34,842 nucleotides of DNA from NCBI GenBank assembly GCA_015060535.1, contig SUYH01000021.1:1-34842 (forward strand), given 5' to 3'. Position numbers and translations under genes: made by a program. The stretch's first letter is position 1, and the number at the start of each line of letters is the position of its first letter. The notes under the pieces were generated by a model. The model was not told the origin of the DNA. It did not search any database and saw nothing but the letters and a program-made list of their open reading frames with translations. Below, in pieces: positions 18,102-25,807 of this stretch. The stretch is from Prevotella sp. (lineage in GTDB: Bacteria; Bacteroidota; Bacteroidia; Bacteroidales; Bacteroidaceae).

Positions 18102-21100
18102 ATGAGTACGACGACAACAAATATCCCTCAGGAGTTCAACAATTTTTTCCTGAAAGACGTCTCGTTTGTCAACTTGATGACGAAGCGCATCTTCAATGTA
18201 TTGATAGTGGCTAACCCCTACGATGCCTTCATGCTGGAGGACGACGGACGCGTAGACGAGAAAATCTTCGACGAGTATATGGAGCTGGGTCTGCGTTACC
18301 CGCCCACGTTCACCCAGGTGTCTACGACGGAGGAAGCTGACCACGTGTTGCAGACCACCGACATCGACTTGGTGATTTGCATGCCGGGCAATGCCGACAA
18401 CGATGCCTTCGCCGTGGCGCGCGATGTGAAGATGATGGCCCCCCACGTGCCTTGCGTCGTGCTGACCCCGTTCTCGCACGGCATCACCAAGCGCATTGAG
18501 CACGAGGACATGTCGATTTTCGACTACGTGTTCTGTTGGCTGGGCAATACAAACCTCATCCTGTCTATCATCAAGCTGATAGAAGACCAGATGAACATCG
18601 AGCACGACATCAAGGAGGCGGGCGTACAGATGATTCTGCTCGTTGAGGATAATATCCGCTTCTACTCGTCGGTGCTGCCTAACCTTTATAATTATATCCT
18701 GGCGCAGTCGAAGAATTTCTCTACTGAGGCGCTCAATCCCCACGCTGCTGCCCAGCGAAAGCGCGGACGTCCCAAGGTGGTGCTGGCTACCACCTACGAA
18801 GAGGCCATCCACTGGTATGAGATGTATGCCAACAACGTGCTGGGAGTCATCAGCGATACGCGTTTCCCCATGAAGGGTGTCAACGGGCGGCTGGCCCATG
18901 TGGAGGAAGGCGACGCGGAGGCCGGACTGAAGCTGCTCCGTGAGATTCGTCGCCGCGACGAGTATGTGCCGCTCATCCTGCAGAGCTCTGAGATAGCCAA
19001 CAAGGAGAAAGCTGAGCGCGAACACTTCCACTTCGTAGACAAGAACTCGAAGAAGATGAACGTCGACCTGCGTCAGCTTATCGAGGAGCACATGGGTTTT
19101 GGCGATTTCATCTTCCGCGACCCAGTGACGCGTGAGGAGGTGGCTCGTGTCAGCACACTGAAGGAATTGCAGGACAACATCTTCAAGATTCCCAACGACT
19201 CGATGCTCTACCACGTCTCGCGCAACCACATGAGCCGCTGGCTCTGTGCGCGCGCCATCTTCCCCGTGTCGCAGTTCCTGAAGACCGTTACGTGGCACAA
19301 GCTGAAGGATGTCGACGCCCACCGCCAGATTATCTTCGACGCCATCGTGCAGTATCGCCGCATGAAGAACATCGGTGTCGTGGCTGTCTTCGACCGTCTG
19401 AAGTTCGACCGTTACGCCCACTTCGCCCGCATCGGTGAAGGCTCGCTGGGTGGTAAAGGTCGTGGCCTGGCGTTTCTCGACAACATCATCAAGCGCCATC
19501 CTGAACTGAACCAGTTTCCCAATGCTACTGTCCAGATACCGAAGACCGTCGTGCTTTGTACCGACTTCTTCGATGAGTTCATGGACAAGAACAACCTGTG
19601 GGGTATTGCCCTGAGCGATGCCTCCGACGAGGATATCCTGCAACACTTCCTGCGTGCGCAGTTGCCCGATGCGCTGATAGCCGACTTCTTCACCTTCTTC
19701 GATGCGGTGAAGTCGCCTATTGCCGTGCGTTCATCGTCTTTGCTCGAGGACTCCCATTACCAGCCCTTTGCCGGCATCTACTCCACCTATATGATACCCT
19801 ATCTGGAGGATAAGTACGAGATGCTACGCATGCTGGCCTGTGCCATTAAGGGTGTCTATGCCTCCGTCTACTATAAGGACTCAAAGGCCTACATGACAGC
19901 TACCAGCAACGTCATCGACCAGGAGAAGATGGCCGTCATTCTGCAAGAGGTGGTGGGCAAGCAGTATGGCACCCGCTTCTATCCGACTTTCTCGGGTGTG
20001 CTGCGCTCGTTGAACTATTATCCCATTGGCGACGAGCTGGCTGAGGAAGGCATCGCGTCGCTGGCCCTCGGACTGGGTAAATATATCGTCGATGGTGGAC
20101 AGACGCTGCGTGTGTCACCCTACCATCCCAACCAGGTGCTGCAAACATCAGAGATGGATACGGCACTGAAGGAGACACAGACCCGCTTCTATGCCCTCGA
20201 CATGTCGCATGTGGGTGATGATTTCAAGGTGGACGACGGTTTCAACATTCTGAACCTGCGCGTCCGTGAGGCCGACAAGGACCAGTCGCTCAACGGCATA
20301 GCCTCTACCTATGATCCCAATGACCAGATTATCCGCGATGGTATCTATGAGGGAGGCCGTAAGGTCATCTCCTTCTCTGGTGTACTGCAGCATGGCATGT
20401 TCCCGCTGCCTGAGATTCTGCAGCTCTCGCAGAAGTTTGGCTCCGAGGAGATGCGGCGCCCTGTCGAGATAGAATTCGCCTGCAATCTGGAGAAGGGCAA
20501 CGGCCTGACGGTCAGCGGCGAGTTCTACCTGTTGCAGATCCGTCCTATCGTCGACTCCAAGCAAGTGCTCGACGAAGACCTGGCAGCCATTCCCGACGAG
20601 CAGTGTCTGTTGCGCTCCCACAACTCGCTGGGCCATGGCATCTCCGAGGATGTGGTCGACGTGGTCTATGTCAAGACCGACGACGACTTCACGGCAGCCA
20701 ACAACCCGCAGATAGCCGACGAGATAGAGCAGATCAACCGTCGTTTTCTGGCAGAAGACAAGAACTACGTGCTCATTGGTCCGGGTCGGTGGGGCTCCAG
20801 CGACTATTGGCTGGGCATCCCCGTCAAGTGGCCCCATATCTCTGCCGCCCGCGTCATCGTCGAGGCTGGGCTGAAGAACTACCACGTAGACCCCTCGCAA
20901 GGCACCCACTTCTTCCAGAACCTCACCTCGTTCGGGGTGGGCTACTTCACCGTCAATACCTATACGGGCGATGGCGTGCTGCAAAAAAATGTCCTCGACG
21001 CCATGCCCGCCGTCGAGGAAACCCAGTTTGTGCGCCATGTCCGCTTTGACCGTCCGCTCCGCATCATGATGGACGGCAAGAAACAGCATGGCGTGGTGCT

Positions 21101-21110
21101 GCTTCCTTAA
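18102..21110 (+). CDS. Receiver-like / PEP-synthase-type ATP-grasp multidomain protein
   Basis: This 1002-residue cytoplasmic protein has four parts. Residues 28-165 look like a receiver domain without the phosphoacceptor Asp (IDLVICMPG). Residues 176-335 look like a complete receiver: acidic pair Glu182-Asp183 in LLVEDN, Asp252 in ISDTRFP, Ser295/Ser296 and Lys314, with an insertion at about 204-226. Residues 443-818 form a pyruvate phosphate dikinase/PEP synthase N-terminal ATP-grasp domain: GSLGGKGRGLAFL, IAVRSSSLLEDS...FAGIYSTY, MAVILQEVVG and the closing FYLLQIRPIVD. Residues 819-1002 are unrecognised (GPGRWGSSDYWLG, DPSQGTHFF). The swivelling phosphohistidine domain and the PEP-binding barrel of true PEP synthase are absent, so an annotation as PEP synthase would mislead. 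It is probably a signal-controlled phosphotransferase; the substrate is unknown. Confidence 0.8.
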   Translation: MSTTTTNIPQEFNNFFLKDVSFVNLMTKRIFNVLIVANPYDAFMLEDDGRVDEKIFDEYMELGLRYPPTFTQVSTTEEADHVLQTTDIDLVICMPGNADNDAFAVARDVKMMAPHVPCVVLTPFSHGITKRIEHEDMSIFDYVFCWLGNTNLILSIIKLIEDQMNIEHDIKEAGVQMILLVEDNIRFYSSVLPNLYNYILAQSKNFSTEALNPHAAAQRKRGRPKVVLATTYEEAIHWYEMYANNVLGVISDTRFPMKGVNGRLAHVEEGDAEAGLKLLREIRRRDEYVPLILQSSEIANKEKAEREHFHFVDKNSKKMNVDLRQLIEEHMGFGDFIFRDPVTREEVARVSTLKELQDNIFKIPNDSMLYHVSRNHMSRWLCARAIFPVSQFLKTVTWHKLKDVDAHRQIIFDAIVQYRRMKNIGVVAVFDRLKFDRYAHFARIGEGSLGGKGRGLAFLDNIIKRHPELNQFPNATVQIPKTVVLCTDFFDEFMDKNNLWGIALSDASDEDILQHFLRAQLPDALIADFFTFFDAVKSPIAVRSSSLLEDSHYQPFAGIYSTYMIPYLEDKYEMLRMLACAIKGVYASVYYKDSKAYMTATSNVIDQEKMAVILQEVVGKQYGTRFYPTFSGVLRSLNYYPIGDELAEEGIASLALGLGKYIVDGGQTLRVSPYHPNQVLQTSEMDTALKETQTRFYALDMSHVGDDFKVDDGFNILNLRVREADKDQSLNGIASTYDPNDQIIRDGIYEGGRKVISFSGVLQHGMFPLPEILQLSQKFGSEEMRRPVEIEFACNLEKGNGLTVSGEFYLLQIRPIVDSKQVLDEDLAAIPDEQCLLRSHNSLGHGISEDVVDVVYVKTDDDFTAANNPQIADEIEQINRRFLAEDKNYVLIGPGRWGSSDYWLGIPVKWPHISAARVIVEAGLKNYHVDPSQGTHFFQNLTSFGVGYFTVNTYTGDGVLQKNVLDAMPAVEETQFVRHVRFDRPLRIMMDGKKQHGVVLLP

Positions 21111-21242
21111 TACATAATAAAAAAGGTAGGGCGAGGGCTGGAACCCGTTTATTAGCATGCCTTTCTTTTTTGATGAGACCTTCTACTAGGGTCGCTCCGG
21201 CAAGCGGGCCACGATAATAGATGCGGAATGTGAGTTGACGCC
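21111..21242. other. Unassigned 132-base gap between convergent genes
   Basis: No gene or convincing terminator is visible here. The sequence changes from an A-rich start to a G/C-rich body. On the minus strand one frame stays open across the whole gap (through 21064-21288) and reads like a protein fragment (FRIYYRGPLAGATLVEG), but it runs into both neighbouring genes in the wrong frame. It may be a genomic repeat or a relic. Confidence 0.4.
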
Positions 21243-22223
21243 CTATTGTCCGCCAAGACGTGAAAAGAACTCTCCTACATCTTCCCAAGTCTTGAAGGTG
21301 TCGGAACCGAACTCCAGGAGGGTGGCCATCGTGTCACCCTCTTTTTGTCGGGCAATGAGATAGTCGCCGTAGAGCAGGTCGCGGCGGTAGGTGTAGACGG
21401 TGTGACGCCAGGCGGGCACGTTGACGTGCTCTTCGAGCCAGGGGGCACAGGCGGCTTCCTGTTCGCCGACGAAGTATACCTGGTAGTGCTCGATGAGCTG
21501 GCGCACGGTCTTCATCATCGACGAGGCGGGCTTCTGATAGGAATCCATCAGCGTCTCTATACCTATATATATAATAGGACGCTGACGACCTTCCTGCTGA
21601 TCGTCAATCCAGCGGATGACGGGGACGACCGAGTGCATGAAACTCTTGTCGTTCATGCGGTGCTCGCCGTGGAAATGGAGCGCCTGCGGGTAATGCGCGC
21701 TGAACATCGGGTAGGTGTCGACCGTCGTGTCTTCGTCGCCAAAGAGTCCGTAGACACGCTGGCGCTCCTCGTCGGTGATGCCCACGAAGCGCTGTTCTGA
21801 CTGCTCCTTGTACTCCTTGACCAAGGCTTTGTCGACGTAGAACTCCTGAACGCCGTCTTTGCGGGGGTTCTGAAACTGCTGCGTGCCGGTCATGCCGTGA
21901 CTCTTCATCGTCTCGCCCATCTCGAGGGCGGGATTGACGCAGATGCGGTAGAACCCTCGCAGCTGTTCGGCATACATGCCACCCATCGACGTGCCGATGA
22001 TGAGGTTGGGCTGCTCATTCTGGCACACTTCGTGCAGCAGACTGATGGCCTCGCGGGGGTGTATGGGCAGGTCGGGGGCTATGACGCGGGCGTTGGGTAA
22101 TACTTCGCGCAGGCGGGTCACCGTGCCCGACTGGCCGCTGCTGGCGAAACCGTGACAATACAGGACCGTCTTGCCGGCCATCAACTCAGGAAATTGCTGG
22201 ATATATGGATTTTCTGTCATCAT
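21243..22223 (-). CDS. YqiA-like alpha/beta hydrolase fused to a degenerate 5'-nucleotidase-like domain
   Basis: This 326-residue cytoplasmic protein has two parts. Residues 15-210 resemble the YqiA/YcfP esterases: YCHGFASSGQSGT with the oxyanion region, GTSMGG with nucleophile Ser79, acid Asp163 or Asp165 in FGDEDTTVD, and His188 in HGEHRM. Residues 214-326 resemble the C-terminal half of 5'(3')-deoxyribonucleotidases (HAD fold), with RRDLLYGDYLIARQ and a FGS-x-TF-x-TWEDV ending. The catalytic DxDxT at the start of that fold is replaced by IGIETLMDS, so this half probably does not catalyse. ATG codons at 22223 and 22220 are both possible. It is transcribed away from the GH43 gene. Substrate unknown. 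Confidence 0.75.
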   Translation of the reverse strand: MMTENPYIQQFPELMAGKTVLYCHGFASSGQSGTVTRLREVLPNARVIAPDLPIHPREAISLLHEVCQNEQPNLIIGTSMGGMYAEQLRGFYRICVNPALEMGETMKSHGMTGTQQFQNPRKDGVQEFYVDKALVKEYKEQSEQRFVGITDEERQRVYGLFGDEDTTVDTYPMFSAHYPQALHFHGEHRMNDKSFMHSVVPVIRWIDDQQEGRQRPIIYIGIETLMDSYQKPASSMMKTVRQLIEHYQVYFVGEQEAACAPWLEEHVNVPAWRHTVYTYRRDLLYGDYLIARQKEGDTMATLLEFGSDTFKTWEDVGEFFSRLGGQ

Positions 22224-22224
22224 G

Positions 22225-22256
22225 TTTGCAAAGGTAAGAATTTTTTTTTATCTTTG
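22225..22256. promoter_or_regulatory. Overlapping divergent promoters of the hydrolase and GH43 genes
   Basis: On the plus strand, TTTG (22225-22228), a 20-base spacer and TATCTTTG (22249-22256) form a near-ideal Bacteroidetes promoter for the GH43 gene. On the minus strand, TACCTTTG (22236-22229) is the -7 box for the hydrolase gene. The -33 box of one and the -7 box of the other meet in the palindrome TTTGCAAA at 22225-22232, so the two polymerases would compete. Confidence 0.7.
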
Positions 22257-22278
22257 CATCGTCAAACCTCAAAAAACA

Positions 22279-23796
22279 ATGAAAAGGGCCATCATTTTAC
22301 TAACCGTTTTCCTTTGTGCACTGGCTTCCTCTGCACAGCAGTTGCGCAATCCCATCATCCCCGGCTTCCACCCCGACCCCTCGGTCTGTAGGGTGGGCGA
22401 CGACTTCTATCTGGTCAACTCGTCGTTCCAGTATTTCCCCGGCGTGCCCATCTTCCACTCCAAGGATTTGGTGAATTGGCAACAGATAGGCAACGTACTG
22501 GACCGTGAGAGCCAGCTGCCCCTCAAGGGTACCTCGTCGTGGTTGGGCATCTACGCGCCCACCATCCGCTACCACGAGGGCACGTACTATATGATTACCA
22601 CCAATGTGGGCAACGGGGGCAACTTCATGGTGACTGCCAAGAATCCGGCAGGCCCGTGGAGCGAACCCATCTGGCTGGAGCAGCAGGGCATCGACCCCTC
22701 GCTGTGGTTCGAGAACGGCAAGTGCTACATGGTCAGCAACCCCGACAATACCATCATGCTCTGCGAGATAGACCCAGCAACGGGCAAGCAGCTGACCAAG
22801 AGCAAGGCGCTGTGGCGTGGTACGGGTGGCCGCTATCCCGAAGGTCCGCATCTGTACAAGAAGGATGGCTACTACTACCTGCTCATCTCCGAGGGAGGCA
22901 CGGAGCTGGCTCACCGACTGACCATTGCCCGCTCGAAGAAGATAGACGGTCCGTATGTGTCGAATCCGGCTAACCCACTGCTCACCAACTGTTCGATGGC
23001 TGGTCAGGGCATGCAGATACAAGGTACCGGTCATGGCGATTTCGTACAGGCGAAGGACGGCTCCTGGTGGGTGGTGTTCCTGGCCTATCGCAACTTCGGT
23101 GGCTCTTATCACCACATTGGTCGTGAGACCTACTTGGCTCCTATGACATGGGAGAAAAACAAGTGGCCCGTCATCAATGGTGGCAACCCCATCGACACGC
23201 TGATGCAGGTCAAGGGTATTGCTGCCAAGGAGGTGAAAGCCACCACCACCGGACAGCATGACTGGATCTATATCCAGAACCCCCTTGCTGCCAACTATCA
23301 GCGTGTGGGAGAAGGTTTCCGTCTTCGTGGCCACAGCTCACTCACAGAGAACAACCAGCCGACCTTCCTCGGCCGTCGCCAGGAGAGCGAGCGTTTCACC
23401 ATGGAGACCGAGATTGACACCGAGAAGATGGGCTTCGGCTGCAAGGCAGGACTCACCGTCTACCAGATTAATGAGGGACATATGGAAGTCAGTGTCGAGA
23501 AATACATGACGGGCACGGTGTGCGTTGTGGCCGACCATACCGTCAAGAGCATCAATGGTCAGCAGATGGCACAGATTGCTCAAGGTAGTAAGGTGAAGCT
23601 TCGCATCGCGAGCGATGGTAACCATTACCGCTTTGAATATTCGCTCGATGGCACCCATTACGAGACCTTGGCCCAGCACAACTGTTCACTGCTCAGTACC
23701 GAAGTGGTGGGCGGCTTCACCGGTGCTGTGGTGGGTATGTATGTCGAAGGAGAAGAGTCGGCAGACTTCGGCTATTTCAAATATACCGAAAAGTAA
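22279..23796 (+). CDS. Secreted glycoside hydrolase family 43 protein
   Basis: This 505-residue protein starts with a signal peptide (MKRAIILLTVFLCALASSAQ, residues 1-20). ATG 22279 is chosen over in-frame upstream codons because it lies after the promoter and begins the signal peptide. The five-bladed propeller carries the GH43 triad: Asp33 in FHPDPS (base), Asp139 in GIDPSLW (pKa modulator) and Glu188 in PEGPHLY (acid). Residues from about 325 form the C-terminal beta-sandwich seen in beta-xylosidase/alpha-arabinofuranosidase members. It probably removes xylose or arabinose from plant xylan oligosaccharides in the periplasm. No SusC/SusD genes are near, so this is not a polysaccharide utilisation locus. 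Exact specificity cannot be read. Confidence 0.9.
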   Translation: MKRAIILLTVFLCALASSAQQLRNPIIPGFHPDPSVCRVGDDFYLVNSSFQYFPGVPIFHSKDLVNWQQIGNVLDRESQLPLKGTSSWLGIYAPTIRYHEGTYYMITTNVGNGGNFMVTAKNPAGPWSEPIWLEQQGIDPSLWFENGKCYMVSNPDNTIMLCEIDPATGKQLTKSKALWRGTGGRYPEGPHLYKKDGYYYLLISEGGTELAHRLTIARSKKIDGPYVSNPANPLLTNCSMAGQGMQIQGTGHGDFVQAKDGSWWVVFLAYRNFGGSYHHIGRETYLAPMTWEKNKWPVINGGNPIDTLMQVKGIAAKEVKATTTGQHDWIYIQNPLAANYQRVGEGFRLRGHSSLTENNQPTFLGRRQESERFTMETEIDTEKMGFGCKAGLTVYQINEGHMEVSVEKYMTGTVCVVADHTVKSINGQQMAQIAQGSKVKLRIASDGNHYRFEYSLDGTHYETLAQHNCSLLSTEVVGGFTGAVVGMYVEGEESADFGYFKYTEK

Positions 23797-23814
23797 TGAT
23801 TTTATCGATTTTGC

Positions 23815-23845
23815 TTGCAAGTATCAAATAAAATTCCTACTTTTG
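23815..23845 (+). promoter_or_regulatory. Putative aquaporin gene promoter
   Basis: TTG (23815-23817), a 20-base spacer and TACTTTTG (23838-23845) fit the Bacteroidetes consensus. The TTG lies inside the palindrome CTTGCAAG (23814-23821). The start codon is 49 bases downstream, with an A/T-rich leader. Confidence 0.7.
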
Positions 23846-23894
23846 CGTTTAAATTGTATCGATTATAATTCATCCATTAATCTAATTAAAAGTT

Positions 23895-24572
23895 ATGAAA
23901 AAGTATTTAGCTGAGATGGTGGGCACAATGGTGCTCGTACTGATGGGCTGCGGCGTTGCTGTCAGTCTGGGTTGTGATCCTATTAACAATATCCCCGCTG
24001 TGGTGGGTACGGCCTTTGCCTTCGGCTTGGCTGTTGTGGCTATGGCTTATACCATTGGCGGTATTTCGGGTTGCCACATCAATCCTGCCATCACACTGGG
24101 TTGCATGGTTGCTGGTCGTATGGATGCCAAGGAGGGCTGCATGTATATGCTCTTCCAGTGCATTGGTGCCTTCATCGGCAGCGCACTGCTCTATGTCCTG
24201 ACGCAGAATGTTCCTGGCTTGGAAGGCACGGGCGCTAACGACCTTCAGGCTAATGTCTCGATGCTGGGTGGTCTGCTGGCTGAGATCATCTTCACCTGTG
24301 TTTTCGTACTCGTAGTGCTGGGTGCTACAGCCAAGACCAATGGTGCCACCAACAACTTCGCTGGTCTGGCTATCGGTCTGAGCCTCGTATTGGTTCACCT
24401 CGTTTGCATCCGCTACACGGGCACTTCGGTTAACCCCGCCCGTTCGCTGGCTCCTGCCATCTTCCAGGGAGGCACCGCACTGGCTAACCTCTGGATCTTC
24501 ATCGTAGGTCCCTTTGTAGGTGGTGCTCTGGCTGCTTGCATTTGGAAGTTCATCGAGCCCGCTGAGAAGTAA
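23895..24572 (+). CDS. aqpZ: Aquaporin Z-type water channel
   Basis: This 225-residue inner-membrane protein of the MIP family has six membrane helices and two half-helices carrying the NPA motifs HINPAIT (Asn63-Ala65) and SVNPARS (Asn180-Ala182). The selectivity filter residues Phe43, His168, Thr177 and Arg183 match those of E. coli AqpZ, which passes water and not glycerol. The protein is therefore an aquaporin rather than a GlpF facilitator. It stands alone with its own promoter, between the GH43 and aldolase genes. A possible terminator lies at 24603-24671. Confidence 0.93.
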   Translation: MKKYLAEMVGTMVLVLMGCGVAVSLGCDPINNIPAVVGTAFAFGLAVVAMAYTIGGISGCHINPAITLGCMVAGRMDAKEGCMYMLFQCIGAFIGSALLYVLTQNVPGLEGTGANDLQANVSMLGGLLAEIIFTCVFVLVVLGATAKTNGATNNFAGLAIGLSLVLVHLVCIRYTGTSVNPARSLAPAIFQGGTALANLWIFIVGPFVGGALAACIWKFIEPAEK

Positions 24573-24602
24573 TTTTTGCAACGCGTAGTTTGCATTTTCC
24601 CT

Positions 24603-24671
24603 GGCACGGGTCACACAGACAGTACGGAAAAACTTAAAATCCGTGAAATCTGCGTAATCCGTGCCTTTTTA
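24603..24671 (+). terminator. Nested inverted repeat with T run after the aquaporin gene
   Basis: GGCACGG (24603-24609) pairs with CCGTGCC (24659-24665), which is followed by a T run (24666-24670). Inside, ACGGA (24624-24628) pairs with TCCGT (24640-24644). ATCCGTG occurs at 24639-24645 and again at 24657-24663. The large loop makes it an unusual terminator; it may instead be a dispersed repeat used as one. Confidence 0.45.
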
Positions 24672-24696
24672 TTTTTTCTTTTCCGAAAGAATTTAC

Positions 24697-24704
24697 TAAC
24701 TTTG
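24697..24704 (+). promoter_or_regulatory. Putative fructose-bisphosphate aldolase promoter (-7 box)
   Basis: TAACTTTG fits TAnnTTTG. No TTG is seen at the expected -33 distance; the region there is a T-rich tract. The leader before the start codon at 24748 is about 37 bases and A/T-rich. Confidence 0.55.
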
Positions 24705-24747
24705 CGGTCAGATAGATTTTCAACTAACATTTAATATTAAAACAATT

Positions 24748-25752
24748 ATGGTAAATTACAAGGATTTAGGTCTCGTTAATACCCGCGAGATGTTCAAGAG
24801 AGCTGTAGCCGGTGGCTATGCTATCCCCGCTTTCAACTTCAACACGATGGAGCAGATGCAGGCTATCGTTCAGGCTGCTGTAGAGACAAAGTCACCCGTT
24901 ATCATGCAGGTGTCGAAGGGTGCCCGTAACTATGCTAATGCTACTATTCTGCGTTACATGGCCGAGGGTGCTGTGGCTTATGCTAAGGAGCTGGGTTGCG
25001 CTCATCCTGAGATTGTGCTGCACCTCGACCACGGTGACAGCTTCGAGCTTTGCAAGGATTGTATCGACATGGGCTTCTCGTCAGTGATGTACGACGGTAG
25101 CTCGCTGCCTTACGAGGAGAATATCAAGATTTCTCGTCAGGTTGTAGAATATGCTCACAAGTACGATGTCACCGTTGAGTGCGAGCTCGGCGTGCTGGCT
25201 GGTGTTGAGGATGAGGTTGCCTCTGAGGTAAGCCACTACACCAAGCCTGAGGAGGTTATCGACTTCGCTACCCGCACAGGTTGCGACTCACTGGCTATCT
25301 CTATCGGTACTTCTCACGGTGCTTACAAGTTTAAGCCCGAGCAGTGCACACGCGATCCGAAGACTGGCAAGCTCGTTCCTCCTCCCTTGGCATTCGACGT
25401 GCTGCATGAGATTGAGAAGAAACTGCCTGGATTCCCCATTGTGCTCCATGGATCATCTTCAGTTCCTCAGGACGAGGTTGATACCATCAACAAGTATGGT
25501 GGCAACCTGCCCGATGCAGTAGGTATCCCCGAGGAGCAGCTGCGTGAGGCTTCTAAGAGTGCTGTCTGCAAGATCAACATTGACTCAGACTCTCGTCTGG
25601 CTATGACAGCTGCCATCCGTAAGTATCTGGCTGAGCATCCTGATCACTTCGATCCTCGTCAGTATCTGAAGCCCGCTCGTGAGAACATGAAGAAGATGTA
25701 CATCCACAAGATTGTGAATGTGCTCGGTTCTGATGGAAAACTTGCTGAGTAA
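24748..25752 (+). CDS. fba: Class II fructose-1,6-bisphosphate aldolase
   Basis: The enzyme splits fructose 1,6-bisphosphate into glyceraldehyde 3-phosphate and dihydroxyacetone phosphate in glycolysis, using zinc. The 334-residue sequence has HLDHGD (catalytic Asp94 and zinc ligand His95), SVMYDGSSLPYEEN, VECELGVLAGVED, GTSHGAYKF (zinc ligand His190) and LHGSSSVP (His234). It lacks the tagatose-bisphosphate features that I can check by eye, so Fba is preferred over GatY. The single gene is closed by a strong terminator. Confidence 0.95.
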   Translation: MVNYKDLGLVNTREMFKRAVAGGYAIPAFNFNTMEQMQAIVQAAVETKSPVIMQVSKGARNYANATILRYMAEGAVAYAKELGCAHPEIVLHLDHGDSFELCKDCIDMGFSSVMYDGSSLPYEENIKISRQVVEYAHKYDVTVECELGVLAGVEDEVASEVSHYTKPEEVIDFATRTGCDSLAISIGTSHGAYKFKPEQCTRDPKTGKLVPPPLAFDVLHEIEKKLPGFPIVLHGSSSVPQDEVDTINKYGGNLPDAVGIPEEQLREASKSAVCKINIDSDSRLAMTAAIRKYLAEHPDHFDPRQYLKPARENMKKMYIHKIVNVLGSDGKLAE

Positions 25753-25773
25753 TTTGAGGTAAGTATAATCAAT

Positions 25774-25807
25774 GAAGGTATGCCAAACAGCATACCTTCT
25801 TTTTTTT
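25774..25807 (+). terminator. Rho-independent terminator after the aldolase gene
   Basis: GAAGGTATGC (25774-25783) and GCATACCTTC (25790-25799) form a perfect 10-base-pair stem with a 6-base loop, followed by T at 25800-25807. The convergent nnr gene ends at 25806, so its last bases lie in the T run. The A's before the stem are too few for a strong reverse terminator. Confidence 0.92.

Noticed and set aside
18057..19646. 529-codon open frame on the minus strand
   Set aside because: It lies wholly opposite the 1002-residue ATP-grasp gene. The forward frame has clear domain motifs, while this one reads as Val/His/Asp-rich mirror sequence without any recognised motif.
18102..21110. Phosphoenolpyruvate synthase as the function
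   Set aside because: Only the ATP-grasp domain matches. The phosphohistidine domain and the PEP/pyruvate barrel are missing, so the reaction cannot be the standard one.
20148..21158. 336-codon open frame on the minus strand
   Set aside because: It is opposite the end of the ATP-grasp gene; no promoter or motif supports it.
22300..23334. 344-codon open frame on the minus strand
   Set aside because: It is opposite the GH43 gene, whose catalytic residues and signal peptide are clear.
22279..25752. Polysaccharide utilisation locus around the GH43 gene
   Set aside because: No SusC or SusD-like gene or hybrid two-component sensor is near, and the neighbours are an aquaporin and a glycolytic enzyme with separate promoters.
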